DNA from: Azospirillum sp. B21
GTDB taxonomy: Bacteria; Pseudomonadota; Alphaproteobacteria; Azospirillales; Azospirillaceae
Reading direction: 5' to 3'
Length of the DNA stretch: 64,000 nt
NCBI RefSeq assembly: GCF_008364825.1
Contig: NZ_VTTO01000003.1
Coordinates: 496,001 to 560,000, forward strand
Both the position numbers and the translations under genes were made by a program. The notes under the pieces are model-generated. The model was given only the letters and a program-made list of their open reading frames with translations, made no database searches and was not told the DNA's origin. Shown here piece after piece: positions 56,432-64,000 of the stretch (position 1 is its first letter; each line of letters begins with the position of its first letter).

Positions 56432-56456
56432 GGAACGCGACGCAATCGGGGCTGTT
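56432..56456 (+). promoter_or_regulatory. EcfG-type promoter of the short-chain dehydrogenase gene
   Basis: GGAAC (56432-56436) and TGTT (56453-56456) stand 16 bases apart, about 60 bases before the dehydrogenase start. It is divergent from a second such motif only 15 bases to the left. Confidence 0.68.
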
Positions 56457-56517
56457 GTGATCGTGCAACGCATCCCATCCGCGCCCCGTCAGGGGTACAG
56501 TGAAAGGAGAAATGGCC

Positions 56518-57378
56518 GTGGCTCAGCAGGAGAGCAGGCAGCCGCCCCAGCACCAGGACAGCCGGCCCGGCCATCAGGCGCCGATGGATCCCCAGCCCTC
56601 GGAAACCCGGCCCGGCTACCGCGGCAGCGGCAAGCTGCGCGACAAGGTGGCGCTGATCACCGGCGGCGACAGCGGCATCGGCCGCGCCATCGCCGTGCTG
56701 TATGCCCGCGAGGGCGCAAAGGTCGGCATCCTGTACCTGAACGAGGATGAGGACGCCCGCGAGACCCGCCGGCTGGTCGAGGCGGAGGGCCAGCCCTGCA
56801 AGATCCTGAGCGGAGATGTCGGTCAGGAGGAAACCTGCCGCAAGGCGGTGGAAAGCATGATCGGCGAGCATGGGCGCATCGACATCCTGATCAACAACGC
56901 GGCCGAACAGCACCCGCAGAAGTCGATCGAGGACATCACCGCCGAACAGCTGGAGCGGACCTTCCGCACCAACATCTTCGGCCAGTTCTTCATGGTGAAG
57001 GCCGCCCTGCCGCACATGCACGAGGGCGCCTGCATCATCAACACCACCTCGGTCACCGCCTACAAGGGCAGTCCGGAATTGCTGGACTATTCGGCGACCA
57101 AGGGCGCCATCGTCGCCTTCACCCGGTCGCTGTCGATGGCGCTGGCCGACCGCGGGATTCGCGTCAACGCGGTCGCTCCGGGGCCGATCTGGACCCCGCT
57201 GATCCCTTCGACCTTCGACGAGGAGAAGGTGGAGAATTTCGGCGGCAACGTGCCGATGAAGCGCGCCGGCCAGCCGGACGAGGTTGCGCCGTCCTTCGTC
57301 TTCCTGGCGTCGGACGATTCTTCTTATATGTCTGGTCAGGTCCTGCACCCGAACGGCGGAACGGTGGTCAACGGCTGA
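56518..57378 (+). CDS. Short-chain dehydrogenase, YhxC/YdaD general-stress type
   Basis: A 286-residue classical-SDR oxidoreductase with a longer, Gln/Pro-rich N-terminal tail of about 45 residues. The cofactor motif is ALITGGDSGIGRAIA, followed by INNAAEQ. Catalytic Ser lies in NTTSVTAYKG and Tyr/Lys in YSATKGAIVAF; then VAPGPIWTPL. Members with this tail (Bacillus YdaD, YhxC) are general-stress proteins. The GTG at 56518 is chosen because AAGGAG is eight bases ahead; the ATG at 56512 is only two bases from it. An EcfG-type promoter lies upstream. Confidence 0.94.
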   Translation: MAQQESRQPPQHQDSRPGHQAPMDPQPSETRPGYRGSGKLRDKVALITGGDSGIGRAIAVLYAREGAKVGILYLNEDEDARETRRLVEAEGQPCKILSGDVGQEETCRKAVESMIGEHGRIDILINNAAEQHPQKSIEDITAEQLERTFRTNIFGQFFMVKAALPHMHEGACIINTTSVTAYKGSPELLDYSATKGAIVAFTRSLSMALADRGIRVNAVAPGPIWTPLIPSTFDEEKVENFGGNVPMKRAGQPDEVAPSFVFLASDDSSYMSGQVLHPNGGTVVNG

Positions 57379-57400
57379 CGCGCACCGGCCGGACGCAAAG

Positions 57401-57437
57401 GCCCCGCTGCATCGATCCCGGCGCAGCGGGGCTTTTT
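57401..57437 (+). terminator. Terminator after the short-chain dehydrogenase gene
   Basis: GCCCCGCTGC (57401-57410) pairs perfectly with GCAGCGGGGC (57423-57432), followed by TTTTT. It also lies downstream of the convergent chemoreceptor gene. Confidence 0.93.
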
Positions 57438-57450
57438 CGGAGCGATGTCG

Positions 57451-59142
57451 TCAGGCCTTGCGGATGCGGGCGACGAAGGCGTCGACCGACTCGCGCAGGC
57501 TCTGCGCCTGGTTGCCGAGGCTGCCGGCGGCTTGCAGCACTTCGGCCGCCGAGCGGCCGGCCTCCTGCGAGGCGTCGTTGACGCCCATGATGCTGCGCGA
57601 CACCTCCGCCGTGCCCTGGGCCGCCTGCTGGACATTGCGGGAGATCTCGCCGGTGGCGGCGGTCTGCTCTTCCACAGCGGAGGCAATGGAGGTGGCGATC
57701 TGGTTGACCTGCTGGACCGTGTCGGCGATGCCGCGGATGGCGCCGACGGCCCCATGGGTCTCCTTCTGGATCGCCTGGATCTGGCCGGAGATTTCCTCGG
57801 TTGCCCGTGCGGTCTGGTTGGCGAGGCTCTTCACCTCGCTGGCGACGACGGCGAAGCCCTTGCCGGCCTCACCGGCGCGCGCCGCTTCGATGGTGGCGTT
57901 CAGAGCCAACAGGTTGGTCTGGCTGGCGATCTCCTGGATCAACTGCACGACGCTGCCGATCCGTTCCGCCGCCTGGGCCAGGCTTTCCACGGTGTCGTTG
58001 GTCCGCTGCGCCTCGTCCACCGCGGACCGGCTCATGCGGGTGGCGGATTCCAGCTGCCGGGCGATTTCGCTGATGGAGCTCGCCAGCTCTTCGGCGGCGG
58101 AAGCCACCGTCTGTACATTGCTGAGCGTCTGGTCGCTGGCCGCGGCGACGGAGGCGGCCTGACGGGTGGTCTCCTCCGCAGTGGAGGACATGCTTTCCGC
58201 ATTGCTCTGCAGTTGGGTGGCTGCGGACGACACCGCACCGACCACGCTCTGGACGCTCGCCTCGAAGCTGTCGGCCAGAGCGTTCATCGTCCGGGTCTTT
58301 TCCGCCGCGGCGCGGGCTTCGGCGTCCTTGGCCTCCTGCTCCATGCGACGATTGTTGAGGAGGTTCTGCTTGAAGACCTCCACCGTGCGGGCCATCGACC
58401 CGACTTCATCCCCACGATCGGCGCCGGTGACCGTCACCGCCGCGTCGCCCTTGGCCAGTTGCTCCATCACGTCGTTCAGCACCGTGATCGGGCGGCGGAT
58501 GCCGAAGACGGCGATGACGACCGAGGTGGCGGCGGCAAGGAAGATCGCGGCGATCATTCCGCCGATGGCCCAGGCGATGACGGCGTCGGTCTCGTCGCTC
58601 AGTTGGGCGGAGGACCGCTGCACGCTGGCATTCACTTCGTCCGCCAGCTTTGCGGCGATGCTGAAGGTCTCCACCACCAGCGGGCGGCATTCCTTGGCGT
58701 AAAGGGCGGCGGCACCGGCTTGGTCACCTTTCTCCTTCAGCGCCATCACCTCGGGCAAGGCGCGCTTGATCGAGGCCAGCATGTCGGTCATCCGGCCGAC
58801 GGTCGCCGTCGTTTCCGGCTTGGCGAGACGGGTGACGACTGTATTGGACGCCGCGATCGCAGCCTGGATTTCGTTCAGCGACTTGGCCAGCGTGGGAAGT
58901 CCGGCCGGATCCTGAAGAAGCAGGACGTTGTTCATCTCGCGGCCCAGATTCGCGACGTCACCACGCATCCGTTCAAGTTTCTGGGCGAATTCGATGTCGA
59001 TCATGATCAGATTGGAATAGTTCCCATCCACGCGATTCAGGGTGTTGGCCATGAAGGTGGCCAAGCCGGCTGCCACCACGCTGAGAAGAAATACGACAAA
59101 ATAGATTTTCGGGCCGATCCCGATTCGCGACAACGGATTCAT
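57451..59142 (-). CDS. Methyl-accepting chemotaxis protein
   Basis: A 563-residue chemoreceptor. Membrane helix 1 lies at about residues 12-34, a periplasmic helical-bundle sensor follows to about 185, and helix 2 is [27 protein letters not shown] comes next, then the signalling domain with tip [21 protein letters not shown] and adaptation-like Gln/Glu-rich helices. The tip is nearly identical to that of the receptor at 23224-24915, but the sensor differs, so the ligand should too. The ATG at 59142 is preferred to a GTG 15 bases earlier, as GGGTGA precedes it. The last residues (RIRKA) carry no CheR tether. Confidence 0.95.
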   Translation of the reverse strand: MNPLSRIGIGPKIYFVVFLLSVVAAGLATFMANTLNRVDGNYSNLIMIDIEFAQKLERMRGDVANLGREMNNVLLLQDPAGLPTLAKSLNEIQAAIAASNTVVTRLAKPETTATVGRMTDMLASIKRALPEVMALKEKGDQAGAAALYAKECRPLVVETFSIAAKLADEVNASVQRSSAQLSDETDAVIAWAIGGMIAAIFLAAATSVVIAVFGIRRPITVLNDVMEQLAKGDAAVTVTGADRGDEVGSMARTVEVFKQNLLNNRRMEQEAKDAEARAAAEKTRTMNALADSFEASVQSVVGAVSSAATQLQSNAESMSSTAEETTRQAASVAAASDQTLSNVQTVASAAEELASSISEIARQLESATRMSRSAVDEAQRTNDTVESLAQAAERIGSVVQLIQEIASQTNLLALNATIEAARAGEAGKGFAVVASEVKSLANQTARATEEISGQIQAIQKETHGAVGAIRGIADTVQQVNQIATSIASAVEEQTAATGEISRNVQQAAQGTAEVSRSIMGVNDASQEAGRSAAEVLQAAGSLGNQAQSLRESVDAFVARIRKA

Positions 59143-59505
59143 GATTTTCACCCACACTTAAGCGAACTGGTGTTCTGGATACGATCGATGCAAGCACCGA
59201 TCGACTCGCATTCAGCGTAAGCATAGGTCAACGTCATATGAACAATGGGTTAACGCCGCAGCAATTAGGCGATTTTCGGGAATATTATCTCGGCTTCTTA
59301 GGTAGCTAAAAAAGTTCTCCAGTTTTACGAAAATATTATTTTGTTGGGTAAGGGGCAGTGATCTGTATCAACTATTGCGTAAATGCATGGCAGCCATTTC
59401 TCGCCTGAACGTGTGACGCTATGCCCGAATGCATGCACCCCCCGCAACAGGTTGCGGAGGGTGCATGGCGCTGCCGGACGGGACCGACCGCAGAGGAAAA
59501 TGGGA
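59143..59505. other. AT-rich intergenic region between chemoreceptor and sigma genes
   Basis: About 360 bases, richest in A and T around 59260-59390, with runs such as GGGAATATTATCTC and ACGAAAATATTATTTTG. No gene is seen. It should contain the chemoreceptor promoter. Its right part holds the inverted repeat listed separately at 59433-59466. Confidence 0.4.
59433..59466 (-). terminator. Strong inverted repeat downstream of the ECF sigma gene
   Basis: ATGCACCC (59433-59440) pairs with GGGTGCAT (59459-59466), and inside it CCGCAAC pairs with GTTGCGG around AG, giving a stem of about 15 pairs. It lies 39 bases past the sigma gene stop. There is no T run, so it may act as an RNA stabiliser or a weak terminator. 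Confidence 0.62.
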
Positions 59506-59979
59506 TCAGGCGGTCATCAGGTTGTTCAGCCGTTCCCGCGCGCGACACAGGCGGGACCGGATGGTGCCGATGGAGACATTCAGCGTTTCCGCCGCCTCCT
59601 GATAGGGGCGGCCTTCAATGGCGACCAGCTTGACCACCTTGCGCTGGCTGGGGGTGAGGGAGGAGAAGGCGCGATCGACATCGCGGAAGACCAGACGCGA
59701 CATCTGCGCCGCATCGACGGACATGGCGCCGTCCCACAGTTCCACCTTCGTCACATGGCGGTCGCGCTGCAGGTTGTTGAAATGCAGGTTCTTCAGCATG
59801 GTGGTCAACCACGCCTGCATATTCGTGCCGGGTTCGAAACGATGCTGGCGAGACAGGGCTCGGGCCAGGCAGTCCTGCAGCAGGTCCTCTGCGGCATTGG
59901 CGTCGCGGGTCAGTTTGCAGGCATAGCGCTGCAGGTTCGGCATGCAGCGGATCAGTTCGTTTTCGAACGAGTACGCCAT
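59506..59979 (-). CDS. ECF-subfamily RNA polymerase sigma factor
   Basis: A 157-residue sigma factor with region 2 (LQRYACKLTRDANAAEDLLQDCLARAL, then FEPGTNMQAWLTTMLKNLHFN) and region 4 (LTPSQRKVVKLVAIEGRPYQEAAETLNVSIGTIRSRLCRARERL). The FEPGTNMQAWL stretch resembles EcfG-type (ECF15) general stress sigma factors. No nepR or phyR lies next to it, so this is a secondary paralogue or another ECF group. The ATG at 59979 follows GGAGGAAGG. EcfG-type promoter motifs are found elsewhere in the window; whether this sigma uses them is inference. Confidence 0.92.
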   Translation of the reverse strand: MAYSFENELIRCMPNLQRYACKLTRDANAAEDLLQDCLARALSRQHRFEPGTNMQAWLTTMLKNLHFNNLQRDRHVTKVELWDGAMSVDAAQMSRLVFRDVDRAFSSLTPSQRKVVKLVAIEGRPYQEAAETLNVSIGTIRSRLCRARERLNNLMTA

Positions 59980-60453
59980 GGTCTTTCCTTCCTCCACGGT
60001 CTGTTCGCCCCGGCCGGCCGGTTGAGCGGCGGCACCCTTCCGGCGGGGCGCAAAGCAGGGACGGCGTTTGGTGTTCCGGCGCGCGAGCGGGGCGCTGCCG
60101 GTTCGAAAGGCTGAGGATCGAAGCTGTTTAAAGTCTTGCGGCGTCAGGCGGCCCGGTGGGATGCCATCTGCCAGCCTGTCATCGGACTTTGGCCGGCAAT
60201 CTCTTGGACAATCCCTCGGGCGATCCCGGCGGGATATCGCGGAACGATCCGGTCGGCGGTGGCGTCATTGAGGCGGTCCCGTTGTTGCCCGTCGTTGATC
60301 GTGTCGGGAGCTAAACGCGCCGTCCGCCGCGGATGTTCCACCGCCGGATTCGGAAAGAGTGACTTCGGTGGCAGATCGCGGAGATTCCGGTCGCGGTTCC
60401 GCTTGCCGGGCTTACCACCACCGAACGCGCCTTGCGGTGCCGGAACGCAACAG
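59980..60453. other. Intergenic region between sigma and acetyltransferase genes
   Basis: About 470 bases without a supported gene. Reading frames present are antisense or lack starts. Two GGAAC pentamers on the plus strand (near 60242 and 60437) have no matching -10, although one is followed after 17 bases by CGTC. Confidence 0.3.
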
Positions 60454-61011
60454 TCAGGAGGTGGCCGGGGAGCGCGCCGCGAGCGGCTTTTCCAGGCGTA
60501 GCGCCGCCATATCGTCCTCGTAATAGGAGGGATAGACAGCGAAGCGGCAGTAGCCGGCGGCGGTGTAGAGCGCAATCGCCGCAATGTTGTCCGCCCGCAC
60601 TTCCAGCCGCAGTCCGCTACAGCCATGCGCCGCCGCGGCATCCTCCAGCGCCGACAGCAGGCGGCGGGCGATGCCCCGGCCCCGGCAGCCCGGTTCCACG
60701 GCGAAAGACGTGAGGCGGGCGAGGGGTGTTCCCGCGTGGAAGCCCAGGACACCGTAGGCGACCGGCCAGCTCCCTATGTCGGACGGCCAGTCGCCCAACC
60801 GGTCGTCCGACCGGCGACCCACTTGGCAGTCGGCCACAAGGACCACACCTTTTGCTTTCAGGATCGCGTAGCGGAAGTTGCGCTGCGTCATCCGGTCGGT
60901 CGCGAAGCTCCGCTCCTCGATCGCCAGCAGCGCGGGTATGTCGGCCGCTGTGGCACGGCGGATGACGATGCATGTTGCATCGCAGTGGACAGGATCGATT
61001 TCGTGACGCAT
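60454..61011 (-). CDS. GNAT-family N-acetyltransferase, RimI-like
   Basis: A 185-residue acetyltransferase. The N-terminus VIRRATAADIPALLAIEERSFATDRM is the usual start of GNAT domains. The acetyl-CoA pyrophosphate loop is CRGRGIARRLLSALEDAA (R-x-x-G-x-G/A pattern), followed by LRLEVRADNIAAIALYTAAGYCRF with the catalytic-region Tyr. It could acetylate a protein N-terminus or a small metabolite; neighbours give no hint. The ATG at 61011 diverges from glgP, with about 190 bases between. Confidence 0.9.
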   Translation of the reverse strand: MRHEIDPVHCDATCIVIRRATAADIPALLAIEERSFATDRMTQRNFRYAILKAKGVVLVADCQVGRRSDDRLGDWPSDIGSWPVAYGVLGFHAGTPLARLTSFAVEPGCRGRGIARRLLSALEDAAAAHGCSGLRLEVRADNIAAIALYTAAGYCRFAVYPSYYEDDMAALRLEKPLAARSPATS

Positions 61012-61201
61012 CGTTAACGGGAAAAAGGGGATGGGATGCCACTCTACTCCCTTTTACCACAGTGAAACGACGGTATGGTCCGCGTGGGGAAAGCTTTGTT
61101 TAACCAACAGCGCCGACACTCCTCCCCATGTTGGCCCCCTGTTGGAGCGCTGTCCTTCCAGCCGCCCGCTCCTATTGGCCTTTCAAGCAGAAAGTCAGGA
61201 C

Positions 61202-63700
61202 ATGGACGCTCGGTTTAAATCTCGCGACATCGAACGCCGCAGCCTGGATGTCGACGGCCTGAAACGGTCGTTCCTGGAATGGCTTGTCTATTCGGTCGGC
61301 AAGGATGCCCGCGCCGCCACCCGCCGCGACTGGTTCCACACCGTGGCGCTGGCCGTGCGCGACCGCGTCGTCGACCGCTGGATGGACACGACGCGCAGCT
61401 ACTACCAGGAAGACGCCAAGCGCGTTTATTACCTGTCCCTGGAGTTCCTGATCGGGCGTCTGCTGACCAACAGCCTGTCGAATCTGGGCATCATGGACGA
61501 ATGCCGTCAGGCTCTCGACCGCCTCGGCCTGTCGATGGAGGACGTGGTCGATGCGGAGCCGGACGCGGCGCTCGGCAACGGCGGCCTCGGCCGTCTGGCC
61601 GCCTGCTTCCTGGACAGCATGGCCTCGCAGGCGCTGCCCGGCTACGGCTATGGCATCCGCTATGAGTTCGGCCTGTTCGAGCAGCGCTTCGAGAACGGCT
61701 GGCAGGTCGAGTATCCGGAACAGTGGCTGCAGTTCGGCAACCCGTGGGAATTCGCCCGGCCGGAGGTGCTGTACCCGGTCCAGTTCTATGGCCGCGTCGA
61801 GGAGTTCCGCGACAGCGTGGGCGAGCGCGCCTATCGCTGGGTCGATGCCGACCGCGTGCTGGCGATGGCCTATGACACGCCCGTCGTCGGCTTCGGCGGC
61901 GAGACGATCAACACGCTGCGCCTGTGGTCGGCCCGCGCCACCCGCGACTTCAACTTCGGCCACTTCAACGACGGCGCCTATATGAAGGCGGTCGAGCAGA
62001 AGATCCTGTCGGAGAATCTCAGCCGCGTTCTCTACCCCAACGACGCGACGGAGACCGGTAAGGAACTGCGGCTGAAGCAGGAGTATTTCTTCACCTCCGC
62101 CTCGCTGCAGGACATCCTGCGCCGCTATCTGCAGCATCATTCCAGCTTCGAGAACCTGCCCAACAAGGCGGCGATCCAGCTGAACGACACCCATCCGGCG
62201 ATCGGCATCGCCGAGTTGATGCGCCTGCTAGTCGACCAGCACGCCCTGCGCTGGGACGATGCGTGGGACATCACGCGCGCCACCTTCGCCTACACCAACC
62301 ACACCCTGCTGCCCGAGGCGCTGGAAGCCTGGCCGGTGCGGATGATCGAGCGGGTGCTGCCGCGCCACATGCAGATCATCTACGAGATCAACGCCAAGTT
62401 CCTGAACCGCACCAAGGCGCGGGCGGACGGCGACAATGCCAAGCTGTCGCGCCTGTCGCTGATCGACGAGCGCGGCGAGCGCCGCGTGCGCATGGGCAAC
62501 CTGGCCTTCCTCGGCTCGCACAAGGTCAACGGCGTGTCGGCCCTGCACACCGAACTGATGAAGCAGACGGTGTTCGCCGACTTCCACGAGGAATTCCCGG
62601 ACCGCATCAACAACAAGACCAACGGCATCACCCCGCGCCGCTGGCTGAAGCAGGCCAACCCGGCCCTGTCCGAACTCATCACCACCCGCATCGGCGAGGG
62701 CTGGATCTCCGACCTGTCGCAGATCTCGGCCCTGCGCGAGAAGGCCGACGACGTGGTGTTCCGTGAGGAGTTCCGCCGGGCCAAGCGCAAGAACAAGAAG
62801 CGCCTCGCCGCCTACATCGCCCGCCAGACCGGCGAGGAGGTGTTGGTCGACAGCATCTTCGACGTGCAGGTCAAGCGCATGCACGAGTACAAGCGCCAGC
62901 TGCTGAACGTGCTCCACACCATCGCGCTGTACAACGAGATGCGCGACAACCCGACGGTCAGCTGGGTCCCGGTGACCAAGGTGTTCGCCGGCAAGGCGGC
63001 GCCGTCCTACCATATGGCCAAGCTGATCATCAAACTGATCAACGACGTGGCCAAGGTGGTGAACCACGACCCGTCGGTGCATGACAACCTGAAGGTCGTG
63101 CTGCTGCCGAACTACAACGTCACCGCCGCCGAGATCATCATCCCGGCCGCCGACCTGTCGGAGCAGATTTCCACCGCCGGCATGGAGGCGTCTGGCACAG
63201 GCAACATGAAGCTGGCGCTGAACGGCGCGCTCACCATCGGCACGCTGGACGGTGCCAATGTCGAGATCCGCGAGCATGTGGGGGCGGACAACATCTTCAT
63301 CTTCGGCATGACCGCCGACGAGGTGAACGACCTGCGCGCCAGCGGCGGCTTCAACCCGCGCGAGGTGATCGCGTCGAACCCCAGCCTCAAGCGGGCGCTC
63401 GACATGATCTCCACTGGCGCCTTCTCGCCGGACGACCGCAACCGCTACCACCCCATCGTCCAGGCGCTGACCGACGGCGGCGACCATTTCCTGGTGACGG
63501 CGGACTTCGCCGACTACTGCCAAGCCCAGGATGCGGCGATGGAGCTGTACCGCGATCCGGAGGAATGGACCCGCAAGGCCATCCTGAACACCGCCAACAT
63601 GGGCTGGTTCTCGTCCGACCGTACGGTCAACGAGTATGCCGGGGAGATCTGGGACGTACACCCGGTGCATCCCAACCATGACGGCGAGGGGTTCCGGTAA
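61202..63700 (+). CDS. glgP: Glycogen/starch/alpha-glucan phosphorylase
   Basis: An 832-residue PLP-dependent enzyme that releases glucose 1-phosphate from the ends of glycogen. DAALGNGGLGRLAACFLDSMA is an early signature, and NDTHPAIGIAELMRLL lies mid-protein. The PLP lysine is Lys670 in MEASGTGNMKLALNG. KRMHEYKRQLLNVLH is a further active-site stretch. The ATG at 61202 gives the family start MDARFKSRD and follows GTCAGGA; an open frame upstream is not conserved. No other glg genes are in the window, so it is not in a glycogen operon here. A palindromic repeat follows. Confidence 0.96.
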   Translation: MDARFKSRDIERRSLDVDGLKRSFLEWLVYSVGKDARAATRRDWFHTVALAVRDRVVDRWMDTTRSYYQEDAKRVYYLSLEFLIGRLLTNSLSNLGIMDECRQALDRLGLSMEDVVDAEPDAALGNGGLGRLAACFLDSMASQALPGYGYGIRYEFGLFEQRFENGWQVEYPEQWLQFGNPWEFARPEVLYPVQFYGRVEEFRDSVGERAYRWVDADRVLAMAYDTPVVGFGGETINTLRLWSARATRDFNFGHFNDGAYMKAVEQKILSENLSRVLYPNDATETGKELRLKQEYFFTSASLQDILRRYLQHHSSFENLPNKAAIQLNDTHPAIGIAELMRLLVDQHALRWDDAWDITRATFAYTNHTLLPEALEAWPVRMIERVLPRHMQIIYEINAKFLNRTKARADGDNAKLSRLSLIDERGERRVRMGNLAFLGSHKVNGVSALHTELMKQTVFADFHEEFPDRINNKTNGITPRRWLKQANPALSELITTRIGEGWISDLSQISALREKADDVVFREEFRRAKRKNKKRLAAYIARQTGEEVLVDSIFDVQVKRMHEYKRQLLNVLHTIALYNEMRDNPTVSWVPVTKVFAGKAAPSYHMAKLIIKLINDVAKVVNHDPSVHDNLKVVLLPNYNVTAAEIIIPAADLSEQISTAGMEASGTGNMKLALNGALTIGTLDGANVEIREHVGADNIFIFGMTADEVNDLRASGGFNPREVIASNPSLKRALDMISTGAFSPDDRNRYHPIVQALTDGGDHFLVTADFADYCQAQDAAMELYRDPEEWTRKAILNTANMGWFSSDRTVNEYAGEIWDVHPVHPNHDGEGFR

Positions 63701-63709
63701 GGGTGCGAA

Positions 63710-63821
63710 GTTAGACCCCCACCTATCCTCCCCCGCCGGGCGGGGGAGGGACTGCCGCAGCTTTTTCGAACAAGCGCTTGTCCCCTCCCCCGCCCAGCGG
63801 GGGAGGGTCAGGGTGGGGGCA
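63710..63821. repeat. Palindromic repeat with a GTTAGACCCCC end downstream of glgP
   Basis: It opens with GTTAGACCCCC (63710-63720), as does the element after cobQ. It contains two large palindromes, CCTCCCCCG/GCGGGGGAGG (about 63727-63749) and CCCTCCCCCGC/GCGGGGGAGGG (about 63783-63807), and ends GGGTGGGGGC. The second C-rich palindrome repeats the first. It codes for nothing and may end glgP transcription. Confidence 0.8.
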
Positions 63822-64000
63822 ATTCGTAGCCACCCACGCAACCGCACAGCCGGCGCTTTACAAGCCCCCTCCATTGGGCTATGACAACCAGCATGAACCG
63901 CACGGCCATCACCACCACTACGACTAAAAAAGCGACTCGCTTCGGCGGGCAGCGTCGTGGTGCGTGCTGATCGGATCGACCAGCGTTTCTTCCACGAGGC
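63822..64000 (-). other. Right edge: possible C-terminus of a minus-strand gene
   Basis: On the minus strand a frame entering from the right edge ends at a TAG (complement of 63924-63926), with last residues EETLVDPISTHHDAARRSESLF. This looks like the natural tail of a protein and has codon use like the neighbours, but 25 codons are too few to identify it. A competing plus-strand reading is a 29-codon frame at 63881-63970 with five consecutive Thr codons. Between 63822 and 63880 I see nothing. Confidence 0.3.

Noticed and set aside
60242..60266. EcfG promoter on the plus strand near 60242
   Set aside because: GGAAC-N17-CGTC lacks the final T of the -10 box and faces the 3' end of a convergent gene, with no plus-strand gene to serve.
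62228..63874. 548-codon minus-strand frame over glgP
   Set aside because: Codon-bias shadow; the frame starts inside the palindromic repeat after glgP.

Overview
The window looks like chromosome of a GC-rich alphaproteobacterium of the Rhodospirillales, most likely Azospirillum or a close relative. The evidence is a fused TrpE(G) anthranilate synthase behind a tryptophan leader peptide, a membrane-bound ferritin-like MbfA protein, the NDUFS4-type complex I subunit, two methyl-accepting chemotaxis receptors, a phasin, EcfG-type promoter motifs and a gyrA-coaD pair. Most genes are core housekeeping genes. No prophage, insertion sequence, CRISPR array or plasmid gene was seen.

Layout, left part (1-24 kb). 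An N-carbamoylputrescine amidase fragment, a MarR regulator, a two-lobed pentapeptide-repeat protein and PhoU lead into trpL-trpE(G), with a visible attenuator. Next come an EnvZ/OmpR-type two-component pair resembling CenK/CenR or PetR, a small unknown protein, a MarR regulator and MbfA. The run tpiA, secG, pyrG follows, with an array of four short hairpins before pyrG. After it lie a GDSL-esterase autotransporter, a dienelactone hydrolase, kdsA, a DUF192 protein and a MacA-MacB1-MacB2 type exporter whose adaptor carries an extra helical domain. A truncated glycosyltransferase remnant, tRNA-Pro, the complex I subunit gene and tRNA-Arg close this part.

Middle part (23-43 kb). A chemoreceptor, tRNA-Lys, gyrA-coaD and a MATE exporter come first. 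An entericidin-type lipoprotein follows, behind a consensus EcfG promoter, with a proline-rich small protein after it. Then come an alpha/beta hydrolase and a tightly coupled cupin-cobU-cobO-cobQ cobalamin operon. An aldo/keto reductase is divergent from its probable TetR repressor. AraC, PEBP, hemB, a phosphoesterase, a lipid-kinase-like protein, a 3-hydroxyisobutyryl-CoA hydrolase and a MarR/LdtR-like regulator follow.

Right part (43-64 kb). A CPA1 antiporter is followed by a three-gene branched-chain-amino-acid-type ABC importer without ATPase genes. Phasin, rlmJ, a lytic transglycosylase, a TPR-methyltransferase, a glycosyltransferase and a PhoD-like protein with altered metal-site motifs come next. 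A stress cluster holds an anti-sigma-like protein and a short-chain dehydrogenase served by back-to-back EcfG-type promoters. A second chemoreceptor, an ECF sigma factor, a GNAT acetyltransferase and glycogen phosphorylase complete the window.

The clearest systems-level signals are the trp attenuator, three EcfG-type promoter motifs in a window that also encodes an ECF sigma factor, and several intergenic palindromic repeats, some with GTTAGACCCCC ends. I found no convincing wholly new system. The most unusual protein-level observations are the PhoD-like probable pseudoenzyme and the adaptor with a Spy-like insert.
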